64,000 nt of DNA from Demequina pelophila. GTDB lineage: Bacteria > Actinomycetota > Actinomycetes > Actinomycetales > Demequinaceae. Where the stretch lies: positions 1 through 64,000 of the forward strand of contig NZ_BBLY01000006.1 in assembly GCF_000971175.1 (NCBI RefSeq), given 5' to 3'. Made by a program: the position numbers and the translations under genes. Each line of letters starts with the position of its first letter. The first letter of the stretch is position 1. Positions 17,745-26,556 of this stretch are shown here, piece after piece. A model generated the notes under the pieces. It was not told the DNA's origin, searched no databases, and was given only the letters and a program-made list of their open reading frames with translations.

Positions 17745-18455
17745 CTACCCCCCGATCGCGCGCGCCTCCCGCTCCTCGACCTTGCGCCCGAGCGAGATGT
17801 CCGCGCGCTCGCCGGCGGCCGATCCCGCCATCCAGCCCGCGTAGTCGCGGACCTGCCGCGCGCGCCCGGCGCGGAGCCCCGGGAACATCTGCACCATCGC
17901 CTCGTCCACCGCGACCGACCGGTCCGCGAGCACGAGCGCCGATCCGGTGCCCTCCTGCTCGGCCTCGCGGAGCGCGCCGGCGTAGAAGTCCTGCAGCCGG
18001 GACTTCACGGTCGCGGCGTACGCCATCGCGAACGCCTTCTTGCGCGACGCCGACCCGCCCATGGCGTCCATCTCGAGCCGCATCGCCGGGACGAGCGAGC
18101 CCGCGAGCGCGGCGACCATCGCCAGGTCGGAGGCGAAGCCGACGACGACCATGCGGCCGCTCGGATAGCGCACCCCGCGGCAGGCGAACACGCTCGCGAT
18201 CCTGAACACCAGGCCCTGTTGATCGAGGATGTACGGCGCGTCGAAGTGGAACTCCCGCTGCTCGGGCGCCGCGGCCTCCTCCTTGGACATGCGCACTCCG
18301 GCCTCGTCGATCGCGAGCCGCACCATGAGCCTCTCGGCACGTTCACGCGCCCGCTCCCGTTCCTCGGGATACGGCGAGCCGCCGTCCGCGATGGCGAGCA
18401 GCGTGCGGATGAGGTCGAGCGACGCCTGTCGGGCGTCGCCGGTCTTGCCGGTCAT
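17745..18455 (-). CDS. DUF2786 domain protein
   Basis: A 236-residue protein whose N-terminus (LIRTLLAIADGGSPYPEERERARERAERLMVRLAID) matches the short DUF2786 helical motif found in actinobacterial and phage proteins. The rest has a KKAFAMAYAATVKSRL helix and a basic C-terminus and may bind nucleic acid, which is a guess. A ribosome binding site (GGGGGGAGG) precedes the ATG. No partner gene is evident; about 45 bases separate its stop from the ABC ATPase start. Confidence 0.72.
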   Translation of the reverse strand: MTGKTGDARQASLDLIRTLLAIADGGSPYPEERERARERAERLMVRLAIDEAGVRMSKEEAAAPEQREFHFDAPYILDQQGLVFRIASVFACRGVRYPSGRMVVVGFASDLAMVAALAGSLVPAMRLEMDAMGGSASRKKAFAMAYAATVKSRLQDFYAGALREAEQEGTGSALVLADRSVAVDEAMVQMFPGLRAGRARQVRDYAGWMAGSAAGERADISLGRKVEEREARAIGG

Positions 18456-18592
18456 GGATGTGCCTCCCCCCGGACGCCCCGGGTGGACGCCCGCGACCAG
18501 GCTCGCACCACCCTCCGACAGGCCCTCCGGTTCTCCACAGGCTTAGGCCCGGGCGCCTGGGGAGCGCCCAGCGCCGCAGCGGTGCCTCCGCG

Positions 18593-19786
18593 TCAGCCCT
18601 CGACGAGCTCCACCGTGAGTGCCTCGGCGGCCGCACGTGCCGTCGCCCGCGCCTGCTCGACCGAGTCGCCGCGCGCGATCGTCACGCCCACCCGGCGGCG
18701 CCCGTCCACGCGGGGCTTGCCGAACAGGCGCAGGTCGGTCCCCGGCCGGGCCAGCGCATCGTCCACTCCGGAGAACACGGGGACGCCCGAACCCTCGGCG
18801 AGCACCGCGCACGAGGCCGCGGGCCCGCGCATGCCCGCGTCCGGCACCGGCAGGCCGAGCACCGCGCGCGCGTGCAGCGCGAACTCGGACAGGTCCTGCG
18901 AGGCGAGCGTGACGAGCCCCGTGTCGTGAGGGCGGGGCGAGACCTCGTTGAAGAGCACGCGGTCCCCCGCGACGAACAGCTCGACGCCGAAGACGCCGAA
19001 GCCGCCCAGGGCCTGGGTGACCGCACCGGCGATGCGGCGGGCCTCCGCGAGCGCCGCCTCGGTCATCGCCTGCGGCTGCCACGACTCGCGGTAGTCGCCG
19101 TCGACCTGCACGTGCCCGATCGGGTCCAGGAAGACCGTCCCGCCGGAGTGGCGCACCGTGAGCTGGGTGATCTCGTAGTCGAAGTCGACGAAGCCCTCGA
19201 CGATCACGCGCGTGCCCGCCGCGCGACCGCCGGAGGCCGCCGCGTCCCAGGCGGCCGCTGCATCGTCCACCGACCGGACCACCGACTGCCCCTTGCCCGA
19301 GGAGGACATCACGGGCTTCACCACGCACGGCACGCCGACGGCGGCGACGGCCTGCTCGAGCTCGTCCCGGCTGTCGGCGAATCGGTAGGGGGAGGTGGGC
19401 AGGCCGAGATCCTCGGCGGCGAGGCGGCGGATGCCCTCGCGGTTCATGGTGAGCTGCGTCGCGCGCGCGGTCGGGACGACCGTCGCGAGCCTCGTGGACT
19501 CGACGGCGGCGAGCACGTCGGTGGCGATCGCCTCGATCTCCGGGATGATCAGGTGCGGCCGCTCGAGGTCGATGAGCGCGCGCAGCGCCCGCGCGTCGAG
19601 CATGTCGACCACGCGTGCGCGATGCGCGACCTGCATGGCGGGGGCGCCGGCGTAGCGGTCGGCGGCGATCACCTCGACGCCCAGCCGCATGAGCTCGATC
19701 GCGACCTCCTTGCCCAGCTCGCCCGAGCCGAGCAGCAGGGCGCGGGTCGCCGTGGACGTGAGCGGGGTGCCGAGCGAGACGGTCAT
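18593..19786 (-). CDS. purT: Formate-dependent GAR transformylase
   Basis: A 397-residue ATP-grasp enzyme that formylates GAR using free formate and ATP, an alternative to PurN. Conserved parts are [44 protein letters not shown] (ATP-grasp) and [20 protein letters not shown] at 19786 follows the weak -10 GAGACT by 6 bases. Together with purQS, purDC and purA this gives several purine genes dispersed over 13 kb rather than one operon. Confidence 0.95.
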   Translation of the reverse strand: MTVSLGTPLTSTATRALLLGSGELGKEVAIELMRLGVEVIAADRYAGAPAMQVAHRARVVDMLDARALRALIDLERPHLIIPEIEAIATDVLAAVESTRLATVVPTARATQLTMNREGIRRLAAEDLGLPTSPYRFADSRDELEQAVAAVGVPCVVKPVMSSSGKGQSVVRSVDDAAAAWDAAASGGRAAGTRVIVEGFVDFDYEITQLTVRHSGGTVFLDPIGHVQVDGDYRESWQPQAMTEAALAEARRIAGAVTQALGGFGVFGVELFVAGDRVLFNEVSPRPHDTGLVTLASQDLSEFALHARAVLGLPVPDAGMRGPAASCAVLAEGSGVPVFSGVDDALARPGTDLRLFGKPRVDGRRRVGVTIARGDSVEQARATARAAAEALTVELVEG

Positions 19787-19836
19787 GCGGACAGTCTCCC
19801 AGGGCGAGCCCCGGGCCGATGCGCGGGTCGCCTCCG

Positions 19837-20493
19837 CTAGACGGAGACGGGCTCGTTGGGTGCGGGGCGGGCGTCGGCCTCGGCGGGCTCGGCGTCGGTC
19901 GCCTCGACCTCGGCGCCCGTCGCCCCGGCCTCGCCGACCGCGTCCGGGCGCGCGAGGTGCGGCGGCACCCACGCGGAGCCGAGGATCAGGCGGCAGGCCG
20001 CCCCGCCGGCGAGCAGCAGCGCCATGCACAGCACGAGCCCGTACGCCCACATCCCCGTCAGCACGAACGGGTTGAGCAGCGGGGTGCCGGCAGGCGCGAG
20101 GTCCGCGACGAAGAAGGACAGGGAGAAGCCCATGAACAGGGCGGGCACGCAACCCACGACCGTCCGCGCGAGCGCGACCTGGTGCACCGCGAGCATCGCG
20201 AAGACGACCACGACGCCCACGATCATCCCGGCGGCCGGCATCGGGAGCACCCCGGCGAGAACGTCCATCGCGCTCAGGTGCAGCCAGCACCACAGCTGTC
20301 CGGCCACGAAGCTCGCCGCCATCCCTGGGAGGTTGCGGGGGTTGGGCCCCATCGCGAAGAACACGGGCAGCGGCAGGAACAGCAGCCAGACGACGCTCGC
20401 GTAGCCCAACGCGAACGCGGGCTGGATGAGCAGGGTGAGCACGAGGGCTCCGGCGGCGGCCTGAATGAGCGAGGCCTTGCGGTCGATGGACAT
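19837..20493 (-). CDS. DUF1097-like membrane protein
   Basis: A 218-residue protein with about five to six hydrophobic helices and a disordered acidic C-terminus (about 35 residues rich in Ala/Glu/Pro). The part [23 protein letters not shown] followed by [14 protein letters not shown] resembles DUF1097 inner-membrane proteins. ATG 20493 is chosen because earlier in-frame starts precede the first helix by unconserved, Arg-rich residues. A LacI-type operator sits about 108 bases upstream. Function unknown. Confidence 0.65.
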   Translation of the reverse strand: MSIDRKASLIQAAAGALVLTLLIQPAFALGYASVVWLLFLPLPVFFAMGPNPRNLPGMAASFVAGQLWCWLHLSAMDVLAGVLPMPAAGMIVGVVVVFAMLAVHQVALARTVVGCVPALFMGFSLSFFVADLAPAGTPLLNPFVLTGMWAYGLVLCMALLLAGGAACRLILGSAWVPPHLARPDAVGEAGATGAEVEATDAEPAEADARPAPNEPVSV

Positions 20494-20600
20494 GGCGGTC
20501 TCCGTTGACTGTCGAGCGGCAGAGGGCTGCCGGCGACGGTCCGGCCCGACGCGATCGTCCACGATCGGCGCCTGCCGCGGGGGACCCGCAGGCACGTCAC

Positions 20601-20614
20601 TTGAAACGTATCAA
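20601..20614. promoter_or_regulatory. LacI/GalR-type operator candidate
   Basis: TTGAAACGTATCAA is a 14-base dyad with central CG in which 12 of 14 positions agree with its reverse complement. It closely resembles operators of actinobacterial LacI-family sugar regulators. It lies upstream of the DUF1097-like gene; no LacI gene is in the window. Confidence 0.5.
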
Positions 20615-20720
20615 AAGCGTGCTGCCGTGCGGGGCCGCGCACGGGCCGTCCCCGCACAGGACGTGACGCACCCCACAGGACGTGCCGCCTTCACCCGGGC
20701 CGATGCGCGGGCCCCGGGCC

Positions 20721-21278
20721 TCAGAACCGGACGGTGGGCGCCTGGCGGGCCGCGTCGTCCGTCTCGAAGTACTCCTCGCGGTGGAAGCCGAAGGCGTTCG
20801 CGATGAAGACGTCGGGGAAGGTCTCGATGCGCGTGTTGAGGCTGCGCACGTTGGCGTTGTAGAAGCGGCGGCCGGCGGCCACGCGGTCCTCCGTGTTGGT
20901 GAGCTCGCGCTGAAGTTCGAGGAAGTTCCGATTGGCCTTGAGATCCGGGTACGCCTCCGCGACGGCGAAGAGCCGACCGAGCGCCTGGGTCAGCACGTTC
21001 TCCTGAGCGGCCTGCTCCGCGGGCGACGAGCCGGGTGCGGCCGCGACGGTCCGCGCCTGCGTGACGGCCTCCAGCGCCTCGCGCTCGTGCGTCGCGTAGC
21101 CCCTGACCGTCTCGACGAGGTTGGGGATCAGGTCGTGCCGACGCTGGAGTTCGACATCGATCTGCCTCCACGCCTCCTGGACCAGGTTCCGCAGCCGCAC
21201 CAGCGCGTTGTACGCCAGGATCGCCCACAGCACCAGGCCGACCACGATCGCGGCGATCGCGATGAAGAACCACTCCAT
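20721..21278 (-). CDS. LemA family protein
   Basis: A 185-residue protein with one N-terminal transmembrane helix (about residues 3-24) and the helical LemA domain: YNALVRLRNLVQEAWRQIDVELQRRHDLIPNLVETVRGYATHE and AYPDLKANRNFLELQRELTNTEDRVAAGRRFYNANV are family hallmarks. The domain probably faces outward. GGGGAGG precedes the ATG and TAGGGT lies about 30 bases upstream. LemA genes often accompany DUF3137 or TPM/peptidase genes; here a membrane protein lies upstream. Confidence 0.92.
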   Translation of the reverse strand: MEWFFIAIAAIVVGLVLWAILAYNALVRLRNLVQEAWRQIDVELQRRHDLIPNLVETVRGYATHEREALEAVTQARTVAAAPGSSPAEQAAQENVLTQALGRLFAVAEAYPDLKANRNFLELQRELTNTEDRVAAGRRFYNANVRSLNTRIETFPDVFIANAFGFHREEYFETDDAARQAPTVRF

Positions 21279-21322
21279 TGAAGCCTCCCCGAGTTGCCTC
21301 GCACCCTAGCGAAGGGCGCGCC

Positions 21323-22258
21323 TCACGCGGAACCCCTCCCCGCATCGTCCCGCGAGCCTTCCCCGCTCGACTGCCGCCAGTCCTCGACACCGTCCCCGTC
21401 GGCATCGACGCCGATGCCGGTGTACCGCCCTCCGGTCAGCACGCCGGGGGTGACGGCCCAGGCGGGGCCCACGAGCGGGGCGTCCGGGTCGGGGCGGGCG
21501 CGGCCCTCGTCGCTGTAGCGGCGCAGGACATGCCGAGGGATGCGCCGCGCGATCCCGGCAACCAGGCCCAGCCGCCGCGCCAGATCCGCGGTGCCCCCGC
21601 GCCCCGGACGCCAGATCATGACCGCCCCGCCCTCGATCCGGATCGCAACCCCGGCGGCGTCGGGCTCGAGCAGCCGGGCGATCATGCGCGGGTCGACGAC
21701 GTCGTGGCCGTAGCGGCGGTCGGCGGCGGTCACGCGCCAGCGGGAGTTGAACTCATGCGACTCGACCTCGATGTCCATCCCGCCGAGCGCCTGCGCGACA
21801 TGGTGCCCCAGATGCTCGGGGACCAGGTCGAGCCTCGGCAGGTCGACGGGCAGTTCGGCGAGCGTCACCTGGAAGGCCTGGGCGTGGGAGCCGCCCCGGC
21901 GCGCATCGATGGCCTGCTCCGCCACGTGGGTGTAGGTCGCACACGGCTGCCCGGCGTAGGTGCCGCGCAGGACGTCCTCCTGGCGATGGCGGCCGGGCAG
22001 ATCGAAGGGATGGCCCGTGAAGCGAACCGAGTAGGCCGCCGTGCGGTGGATGTGCTCCCAGCCGTGCTCGCGCGCGAAGCGCTCCGCCTCGTGACGGTGG
22101 CGGTAGGCGACCACGGCCTCCCACACCGCGAGCGCACCCACGATCAGACCCACGAGCACCAGCACGGCGTCGAACGGGATCGCACGCGCGGCCGCGAGCG
22201 CGACCACGACGATGCCGCCGAGGAGCGCCGCCATGCGCGGCGGGGTGAGGGCCCGCAT
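21323..22258 (-). CDS. Hypothetical membrane protein next to LemA
   Basis: A 311-residue protein with two hydrophobic segments at the N-terminus (about residues 9-25 and 32-50) and a large soluble part containing HGWEHIHRTAAYSVRFTGHPFDL and CATYTHV. The soluble part ends in an Asp/Gly-rich tail including GVDADGDGVEDW, which resembles a calcium-binding loop of thrombospondin type 3 kind. It may be DUF3137-like, as such proteins accompany LemA, but I cannot confirm it. ATG 22258 follows TAGGGT by 7 bases. Confidence 0.65.
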   Translation of the reverse strand: MRALTPPRMAALLGGIVVVALAAARAIPFDAVLVLVGLIVGALAVWEAVVAYRHRHEAERFAREHGWEHIHRTAAYSVRFTGHPFDLPGRHRQEDVLRGTYAGQPCATYTHVAEQAIDARRGGSHAQAFQVTLAELPVDLPRLDLVPEHLGHHVAQALGGMDIEVESHEFNSRWRVTAADRRYGHDVVDPRMIARLLEPDAAGVAIRIEGGAVMIWRPGRGGTADLARRLGLVAGIARRIPRHVLRRYSDEGRARPDPDAPLVGPAWAVTPGVLTGGRYTGIGVDADGDGVEDWRQSSGEGSRDDAGRGSA

Positions 22259-22265
22259 GCCGGTC

Positions 22266-22271
22266 ACCCTA
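22266..22271 (-). promoter_or_regulatory. -10 box, leaderless membrane-protein gene
   Basis: TAGGGT on the minus strand, 7 bases before the ATG at 22258. Confidence 0.5.
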
Positions 22272-22315
22272 GCGACGGTCCCGGGCTCGGGCCCAGGCTG
22301 GGCTCAGGCTCGGGC

Positions 22316-22879
22316 CTACAGCCCCAGGTCGGCGAGGCTGTACAGCGACAGGTAGGGCAGGCCCTCGGCCTCGATGCGCTCGCGCGCGCCGGTGTCGCGG
22401 TCGACGATCACGGCGACGGCCACCACGTTCGCGCCCGCCTCGCGCAGCGCCTCGACCGCGGTGAGCACGGAGCCGCCGGTGGTCGAGGTGTCCTCGACCG
22501 CCACCACCGTGCGGCCCGCCACGTCCGGCCCCTCGACTCGACGCTGGAGGCCGTGCGACTTGGACTCCTTGCGCACCACGAACGCGTCGAGGTCGAGCCC
22601 GCGCGACGCGGCCGCGTGCAGCAGCGACGCCGCGACCGGGTCCGCACCCAGCGTGAGCCCGCCCACCGCGTCGATGTCCGCCGGCCCGTAGCCCGCCTCC
22701 TCGAGCGCGTCGAGCATGAGGTGCCCGACGAGCGGCGCGGCGCGGTGGTGCAGGGTGATGCGGCGCAGGTCGACGTAGTAGTCGGCCTCCTTGCCCGACG
22801 CGAGGGTGACGCGGCCGCGCACGACGGCCAGCTCGGAGATCAGGTCGCGCAGCTGCTCGCGCGGGGTACCGGTGGTCAT
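22316..22879 (-). CDS. pyrE: Orotate phosphoribosyltransferase
   Basis: A 187-residue type I PRTase that makes OMP from orotate and PRPP in pyrimidine synthesis. ASGKEADYYVDLR near residue 35, VVRKESKSHGLQRRVEG (catalytic loop) and the PRPP motif VVAVEDTSTTGGS are all present. ATG 22879 follows TACCCT by 7 bases, so no pyrimidine attenuator is present between promoter and start. Single-gene unit. Confidence 0.95.
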   Translation of the reverse strand: MTTGTPREQLRDLISELAVVRGRVTLASGKEADYYVDLRRITLHHRAAPLVGHLMLDALEEAGYGPADIDAVGGLTLGADPVAASLLHAAASRGLDLDAFVVRKESKSHGLQRRVEGPDVAGRTVVAVEDTSTTGGSVLTAVEALREAGANVVAVAVIVDRDTGARERIEAEGLPYLSLYSLADLGL

Positions 22880-22886
22880 GGCGACC

Positions 22887-22892
22887 AGGGTA
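22887..22892 (-). promoter_or_regulatory. -10 box, leaderless pyrE
   Basis: TACCCT on the minus strand, 7 bases before the pyrE ATG. Confidence 0.5.
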
Positions 22893-22971
22893 GCCGGGCG
22901 CACGCGAGGCTCCCGCGAGGTCGACAGTGCCCGTTCGCGCCCGCTTCGGGCAGTCAGGGCCTCGCGGGGCG

Positions 22972-23739
22972 CTACGAGTCGCGCCGCTGGCTGCGGCGGC
23001 GGCGCGTGAAGGCCGGGGGCAGGACCGACGCGAGGGCGCCACCGACGGCGTACCGGACGCTCGGCGTCACGGTCACGGCGCCGCGGCGCACGGCCGCGAG
23101 GGTCGAGGTGACGACTTCCTCGGGCTCGAGCCAGGCGGAGTCGGGGAACTCGTCGCGCATGTGGCGCAGCGCCTCGGAGTCGTGGAAGCGGGTGCGCACC
23201 AGGCCCGGAAGCACCGCGGTCGCCGTGACGCCCGTGCCGGAGAGCTGACCCGCGAGCGCCTGCGTGAACTCCACGGTCCAGCGCTTGTGGGCCGCGTACG
23301 TGGAGTTGGCCAGGTGCGCGGCGATGGACGCGACGTTGACGATCGCGCCGTGCCCGCGCTCGATCATCCCGGGCAGCGCGGCCTTGGTGAGCTGCAGCGG
23401 CGCGGTGATGTGGATGTCGAGGAGCGCCCGCTCGTCGTCCCAGGCCGAGGCGGCGAAGGCCGTCCCCGACCCGAACCCGGCGTTGTTGACGAGCATGCTC
23501 ACCGGGTTCTCCTGCTGGGCGAGCCGGTCGCAGACGGCGGCGCGGCCCTCCTCCGTGGTGAGGTCCGCGGGCAGGATCTCCGCCTGGGCGCCGGTGGCGG
23601 AGCTGAGGAGCTCGGCCACCTCGCTGAGGCTGTCGTAGCTGCGGGAGACGAGCACCACGCGGTGGCCGGCGGTCGCGAGCTGCCAGGCGAACTCCTCCCC
23701 CAATCCCGCGGAGGCTCCGGTGACGAGTGCGGTGGCCAT
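22972..23739 (-). CDS. Short-chain dehydrogenase/reductase
   Basis: A 255-residue SDR with the NAD(P) motif TGASAGLGEEFA, LVNNAGFG, catalytic Ser in NVASIA and the Tyr-x-x-x-Lys pair in TYAAHKRW. VLPGLVRTRFHD follows the active site. The substrate is unknown. The C-terminus is Arg-rich and the protein resembles the DltE/YqjQ-like classical SDRs. ATG 23739 follows TAGCCT by 7 bases; it is divergent from exonuclease III with only 33 bases between starts. Confidence 0.9.
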   Translation of the reverse strand: MATALVTGASAGLGEEFAWQLATAGHRVVLVSRSYDSLSEVAELLSSATGAQAEILPADLTTEEGRAAVCDRLAQQENPVSMLVNNAGFGSGTAFAASAWDDERALLDIHITAPLQLTKAALPGMIERGHGAIVNVASIAAHLANSTYAAHKRWTVEFTQALAGQLSGTGVTATAVLPGLVRTRFHDSEALRHMRDEFPDSAWLEPEEVVTSTLAAVRRGAVTVTPSVRYAVGGALASVLPPAFTRRRRSQRRDS

Positions 23740-23746
23740 GGCCCCG

Positions 23747-23752
23747 AGGCTA
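23747..23752 (-). promoter_or_regulatory. -10 box, leaderless SDR
   Basis: TAGCCT on the minus strand, 7 bases before the ATG at 23739. It is only 7 bases from the opposing -10 box at 23760. Confidence 0.55.
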
Positions 23753-23759
23753 CCGCCGG

Positions 23760-23765
23760 TACGGT
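23760..23765 (+). promoter_or_regulatory. -10 box, leaderless xthA
   Basis: TACGGT on the plus strand, 7 bases before the ATG at 23773. Confidence 0.55.
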
Positions 23766-23772
23766 GGGCCCC

Positions 23773-24558
23773 ATGCGCCTGGCCACCTGGAACGTCAACT
23801 CCATCCGCGCCCGCGTCGACCGTGTGGTCGACTGGCTCGACCGCTCCGGCACCGATGTGCTCGCGATGCAGGAGATCAAGTGCAAGCCCGAGCAGTTCCC
23901 GCGCGAGGCGTTCGAGGCGGCGGGCTACGAGCTCGCGATCCACGGCCTCAACCAGTGGAACGGCGTGGCCATCGCGTCGCGGGTGGGACTGACCGACGTG
24001 GAGACCTCCTTCCCGGACCAGCCCGGCTTCGCCAAGACGGGCGATCCCGTGGTGGAGGCGCGCGCGCTGGGCGCGACGTGCGACGGAGTGCGCGTGTGGA
24101 GCCTCTACGTCCCCAACGGCCGTGGCCTCACGGACCCCCACTACGACTACAAGCTCGCCTTCCTGGGGCGGCTCAAGGACGCCGCCGCCACCTGGGCGCA
24201 GTCGCCGGTCGCCCTCGTGGGCGACTTCAACGTCGCGCCCCTGCCCACCGACATCTGGTCGGAGGAGGACTCCGAGGCGGTCACGCACGTGACCCCCGAG
24301 GCGCGCGACGCGTTCCACGCCTTCGAGGAGGCGGGCTACAGCGAGCTGTCCCGCCGCTTCCTGCCCGCCGAGCGCACCTACACCTTCTGGGACTACAAGC
24401 AGCTGCGCTTTCCCAAGGGCGAGGGGATGCGGATCGACTTCGCGTACGCCTCGGCGCCGCTGGCCGAGCGCGCCACCGGCGCGACCATCGTGCGCGACGA
24501 GCGCAAGGGCAAGGGCGCCTCCGACCACGTCCCCGTCGTGATCGACCTGGCCGACTGA
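23773..24558 (+). CDS. xthA: Exodeoxyribonuclease III
   Basis: A 261-residue AP endonuclease/3'-5' exonuclease of the EEP fold, used in base-excision repair. ATWNVNSIRAR, LAMQEIKC (metal-binding Glu), YVPNGRG, LVGDFNVAP and the terminal KGKGASDHVPVV (catalytic Asp-His) are all present. Full length. Leaderless start (see promoter). Confidence 0.96.
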   Translation: MRLATWNVNSIRARVDRVVDWLDRSGTDVLAMQEIKCKPEQFPREAFEAAGYELAIHGLNQWNGVAIASRVGLTDVETSFPDQPGFAKTGDPVVEARALGATCDGVRVWSLYVPNGRGLTDPHYDYKLAFLGRLKDAAATWAQSPVALVGDFNVAPLPTDIWSEEDSEAVTHVTPEARDAFHAFEEAGYSELSRRFLPAERTYTFWDYKQLRFPKGEGMRIDFAYASAPLAERATGATIVRDERKGKGASDHVPVVIDLAD

Positions 24559-24643
24559 CGCGGCGCCGAACCCTGCGGCGACCCCGTTCCCGCGGTGGGC
24601 CCGCACCAGGGCCTACCGGCTACGATGCGGGGTCAGGGGGACG

Positions 24644-25291
24644 GTGAGCGGCATGGGCGCACGCGCGATCGCACTGGTCGAGGACCACGCGCTGGTCGCG
24701 CTCGGCTTCCGCGAGCTCGTCGACGCCGCCCCGGACCTCGAGCTCGCCGCCGCGGTGGACACGGTCGCCGCCCTCGGCTCGCTCGGGCGCCCGCTCGACC
24801 TCGTCGTCCTGGACCTGCGCCTCGCCGACGGCTCGACCCCCGCCGCCAACGTCGCGGCGATCCACGCGATGGGCGCGGAGGTGCTCATCTATACCGCGGG
24901 CGAGGACGCCCGCCTGATCCAGTCCGCGGCCCGCACCGGCGCACTGGGCCTGGTGCGCAAGTCGGCGAGCCCGGAGGCGCTGCTCGCGGCGATCCGCCGG
25001 GCGGCAGGCGGCCGCGAGGTCTTCGGCGTCGACTGGGCCGCCGCGATCGACGCGGACGAGTCGCTCGCGGACGCGGGCCTGAGCCCCCGCGAGCGGGAGA
25101 CGCTGTCGCTCTACGCCTCCGGGCTCACCGCCCAGGCGGTGGCCGGGCACCTGGGCGTCTCGCGCGAGACGGTCGCCGACCACGTCGCGCGCATCCGGCG
25201 CAAGTACGCGAGCGCGGGTCGGCCGGCGCGCTCCCGCGTGGACCTGTACCGCCGGGCGGTCGAGGACGGGCTGCTCGATGAGTCCGGCTGA
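24644..25291 (+). CDS. NarL/LuxR-type response regulator
   Basis: A 215-residue response regulator with an N-terminal receiver (phospho-acceptor Asp about residue 57 in VVLDLRLADG, conserved Lys in LVRKSAS) and a C-terminal LuxR helix-turn-helix (LSPRERETLSLYASGLTAQAVAGHLGVSRETVADHVARIRRKY). GTG 24644 follows AGGGGGACG, a good ribosome binding site; TACGAT at about 24622 is the likely -10. First of a three-gene run with the kinase and a kinase-like protein; 89 bases separate it from the kinase start. Confidence 0.92.
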   Translation: MSGMGARAIALVEDHALVALGFRELVDAAPDLELAAAVDTVAALGSLGRPLDLVVLDLRLADGSTPAANVAAIHAMGAEVLIYTAGEDARLIQSAARTGALGLVRKSASPEALLAAIRRAAGGREVFGVDWAAAIDADESLADAGLSPRERETLSLYASGLTAQAVAGHLGVSRETVADHVARIRRKYASAGRPARSRVDLYRRAVEDGLLDESG

Positions 25292-25380
25292 TGCGCCGAC
25301 GCCCCGCCACGCGGACACGAGGCTGGCGGCGCGGCCACGACCGCGAGCGCCGCGGCTCCGCGCGTGAGCCCCGGAGCCCG

Positions 25381-26556
25381 ATGACCGGACGAGAGTCGCT
25401 GGGCGCGCGGACCCGCGTCGAGCAGACGCTGCTGACGGCCGTGGGCATAGGTGCCATCGCCTTCGGCCTGCTGCTCGCGCCGGGCGACAGCGGCTACCTG
25501 GGGCAGATCCCCCAGATGCGTGCACCCGTCGGCGTCCTGATCGTCGCGCTCGCGTGCGGCCTGCCCGCGACGTTCCCCCTGCTCCGCCTCGCGCTGCCGC
25601 ACGCGGCCCTCGTGGGGGTGGCGCGCGCGTCGACCCTCGCGTTCGTCGCGATTCAGATCGCCTGGCCGTGGTTCATGGTGGACGATGCGCTGCGCGGCGA
25701 CGCGGCGCCCTGGATCCAGGGCATCACAGCCGTGCATGCGACGACCGCGATGGTGGTCTGGCGGGGCCCGGCGCGGTGGCTCTACGTCGCCGCCCAGGCG
25801 CCGCTCGTCGCGTCCACGCAGCTGCGCGCCACCGCCGACCCCGGGCTCGAGCCCTACCTCGATGCGCTCGGCGCGCTCGTGTTCTGCGTGATCCTCGCCG
25901 GCGTCACGTACGCGCTGCTCAGCGCGGGCGACCGGCTCGACGAGGCCGCGGCCGAGGCGCGCGAACGCGCCGCGCTCGACGCGAGCCGCCGCACGCGCGA
26001 GGAGGAGCAGACGCGCGTCGACGCGATGGTGCACGACGACGTGCTGTCCGTGCTCATCGCGGCGGGGCGCGGCCGCGCGGATGCGGAGCTGGCCGCGCGG
26101 GCGGGCGAGGCGCTCGCGAGCGTGCATGCGCTCGCCAGCGGGGACGCGGAGACGCGCGACTACACGGTGGGAGAGCTCACCGCGATGCTCCGGGCGACGG
26201 CCGAGCGGCACGCGCCGGGGACGCCGGTGACGGCATCCGGAGATGCCGCGGCGCGACTCCCCGCCGACGCGGCGACGGCGTTCGCGGAGGCGACCGCGGA
26301 GGCCCTGCGCAACGCCGCCGCCCACGCCGGGACGACGGCGGACCCCCGGGTCGAGGTGGCGTCCGACGCGGCGCGCGTGGTCGTCACCGTCACGGACACC
26401 GGGCGGGGGTTCACGCCGCGCACCGTGCATACCCGCCGACTGGGCATCCGGGTGAGCGTCACGGGCCGTATGCACGCGCTCGCGGGCGGGCACGCGCGGG
26501 TCGACTCCGCTCCGGGGCGCGGCACCGTCGTCACCCTCACCTGGGATCGGCCGTGA
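25381..26556 (+). CDS. NarL-system sensor histidine kinase
   Basis: A 391-residue membrane kinase with about five N-terminal helices (residues ~15-170), a coiled linker, a HisKA_3-like segment with the phospho-acceptor His in AMVHDDVLSVL and a C-terminal HATPase domain (N box EALRNAAAHA, G1 VTVTDTGRGF, G2 region DSAPGRGTVVTL). It should phosphorylate the response regulator just upstream; the signal is unknown. GGAGCCCG precedes the ATG. The stop overlaps the next start by 4 bases. Confidence 0.88.
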   Translation: MTGRESLGARTRVEQTLLTAVGIGAIAFGLLLAPGDSGYLGQIPQMRAPVGVLIVALACGLPATFPLLRLALPHAALVGVARASTLAFVAIQIAWPWFMVDDALRGDAAPWIQGITAVHATTAMVVWRGPARWLYVAAQAPLVASTQLRATADPGLEPYLDALGALVFCVILAGVTYALLSAGDRLDEAAAEARERAALDASRRTREEEQTRVDAMVHDDVLSVLIAAGRGRADAELAARAGEALASVHALASGDAETRDYTVGELTAMLRATAERHAPGTPVTASGDAAARLPADAATAFAEATAEALRNAAAHAGTTADPRVEVASDAARVVVTVTDTGRGFTPRTVHTRRLGIRVSVTGRMHALAGGHARVDSAPGRGTVVTLTWDRP

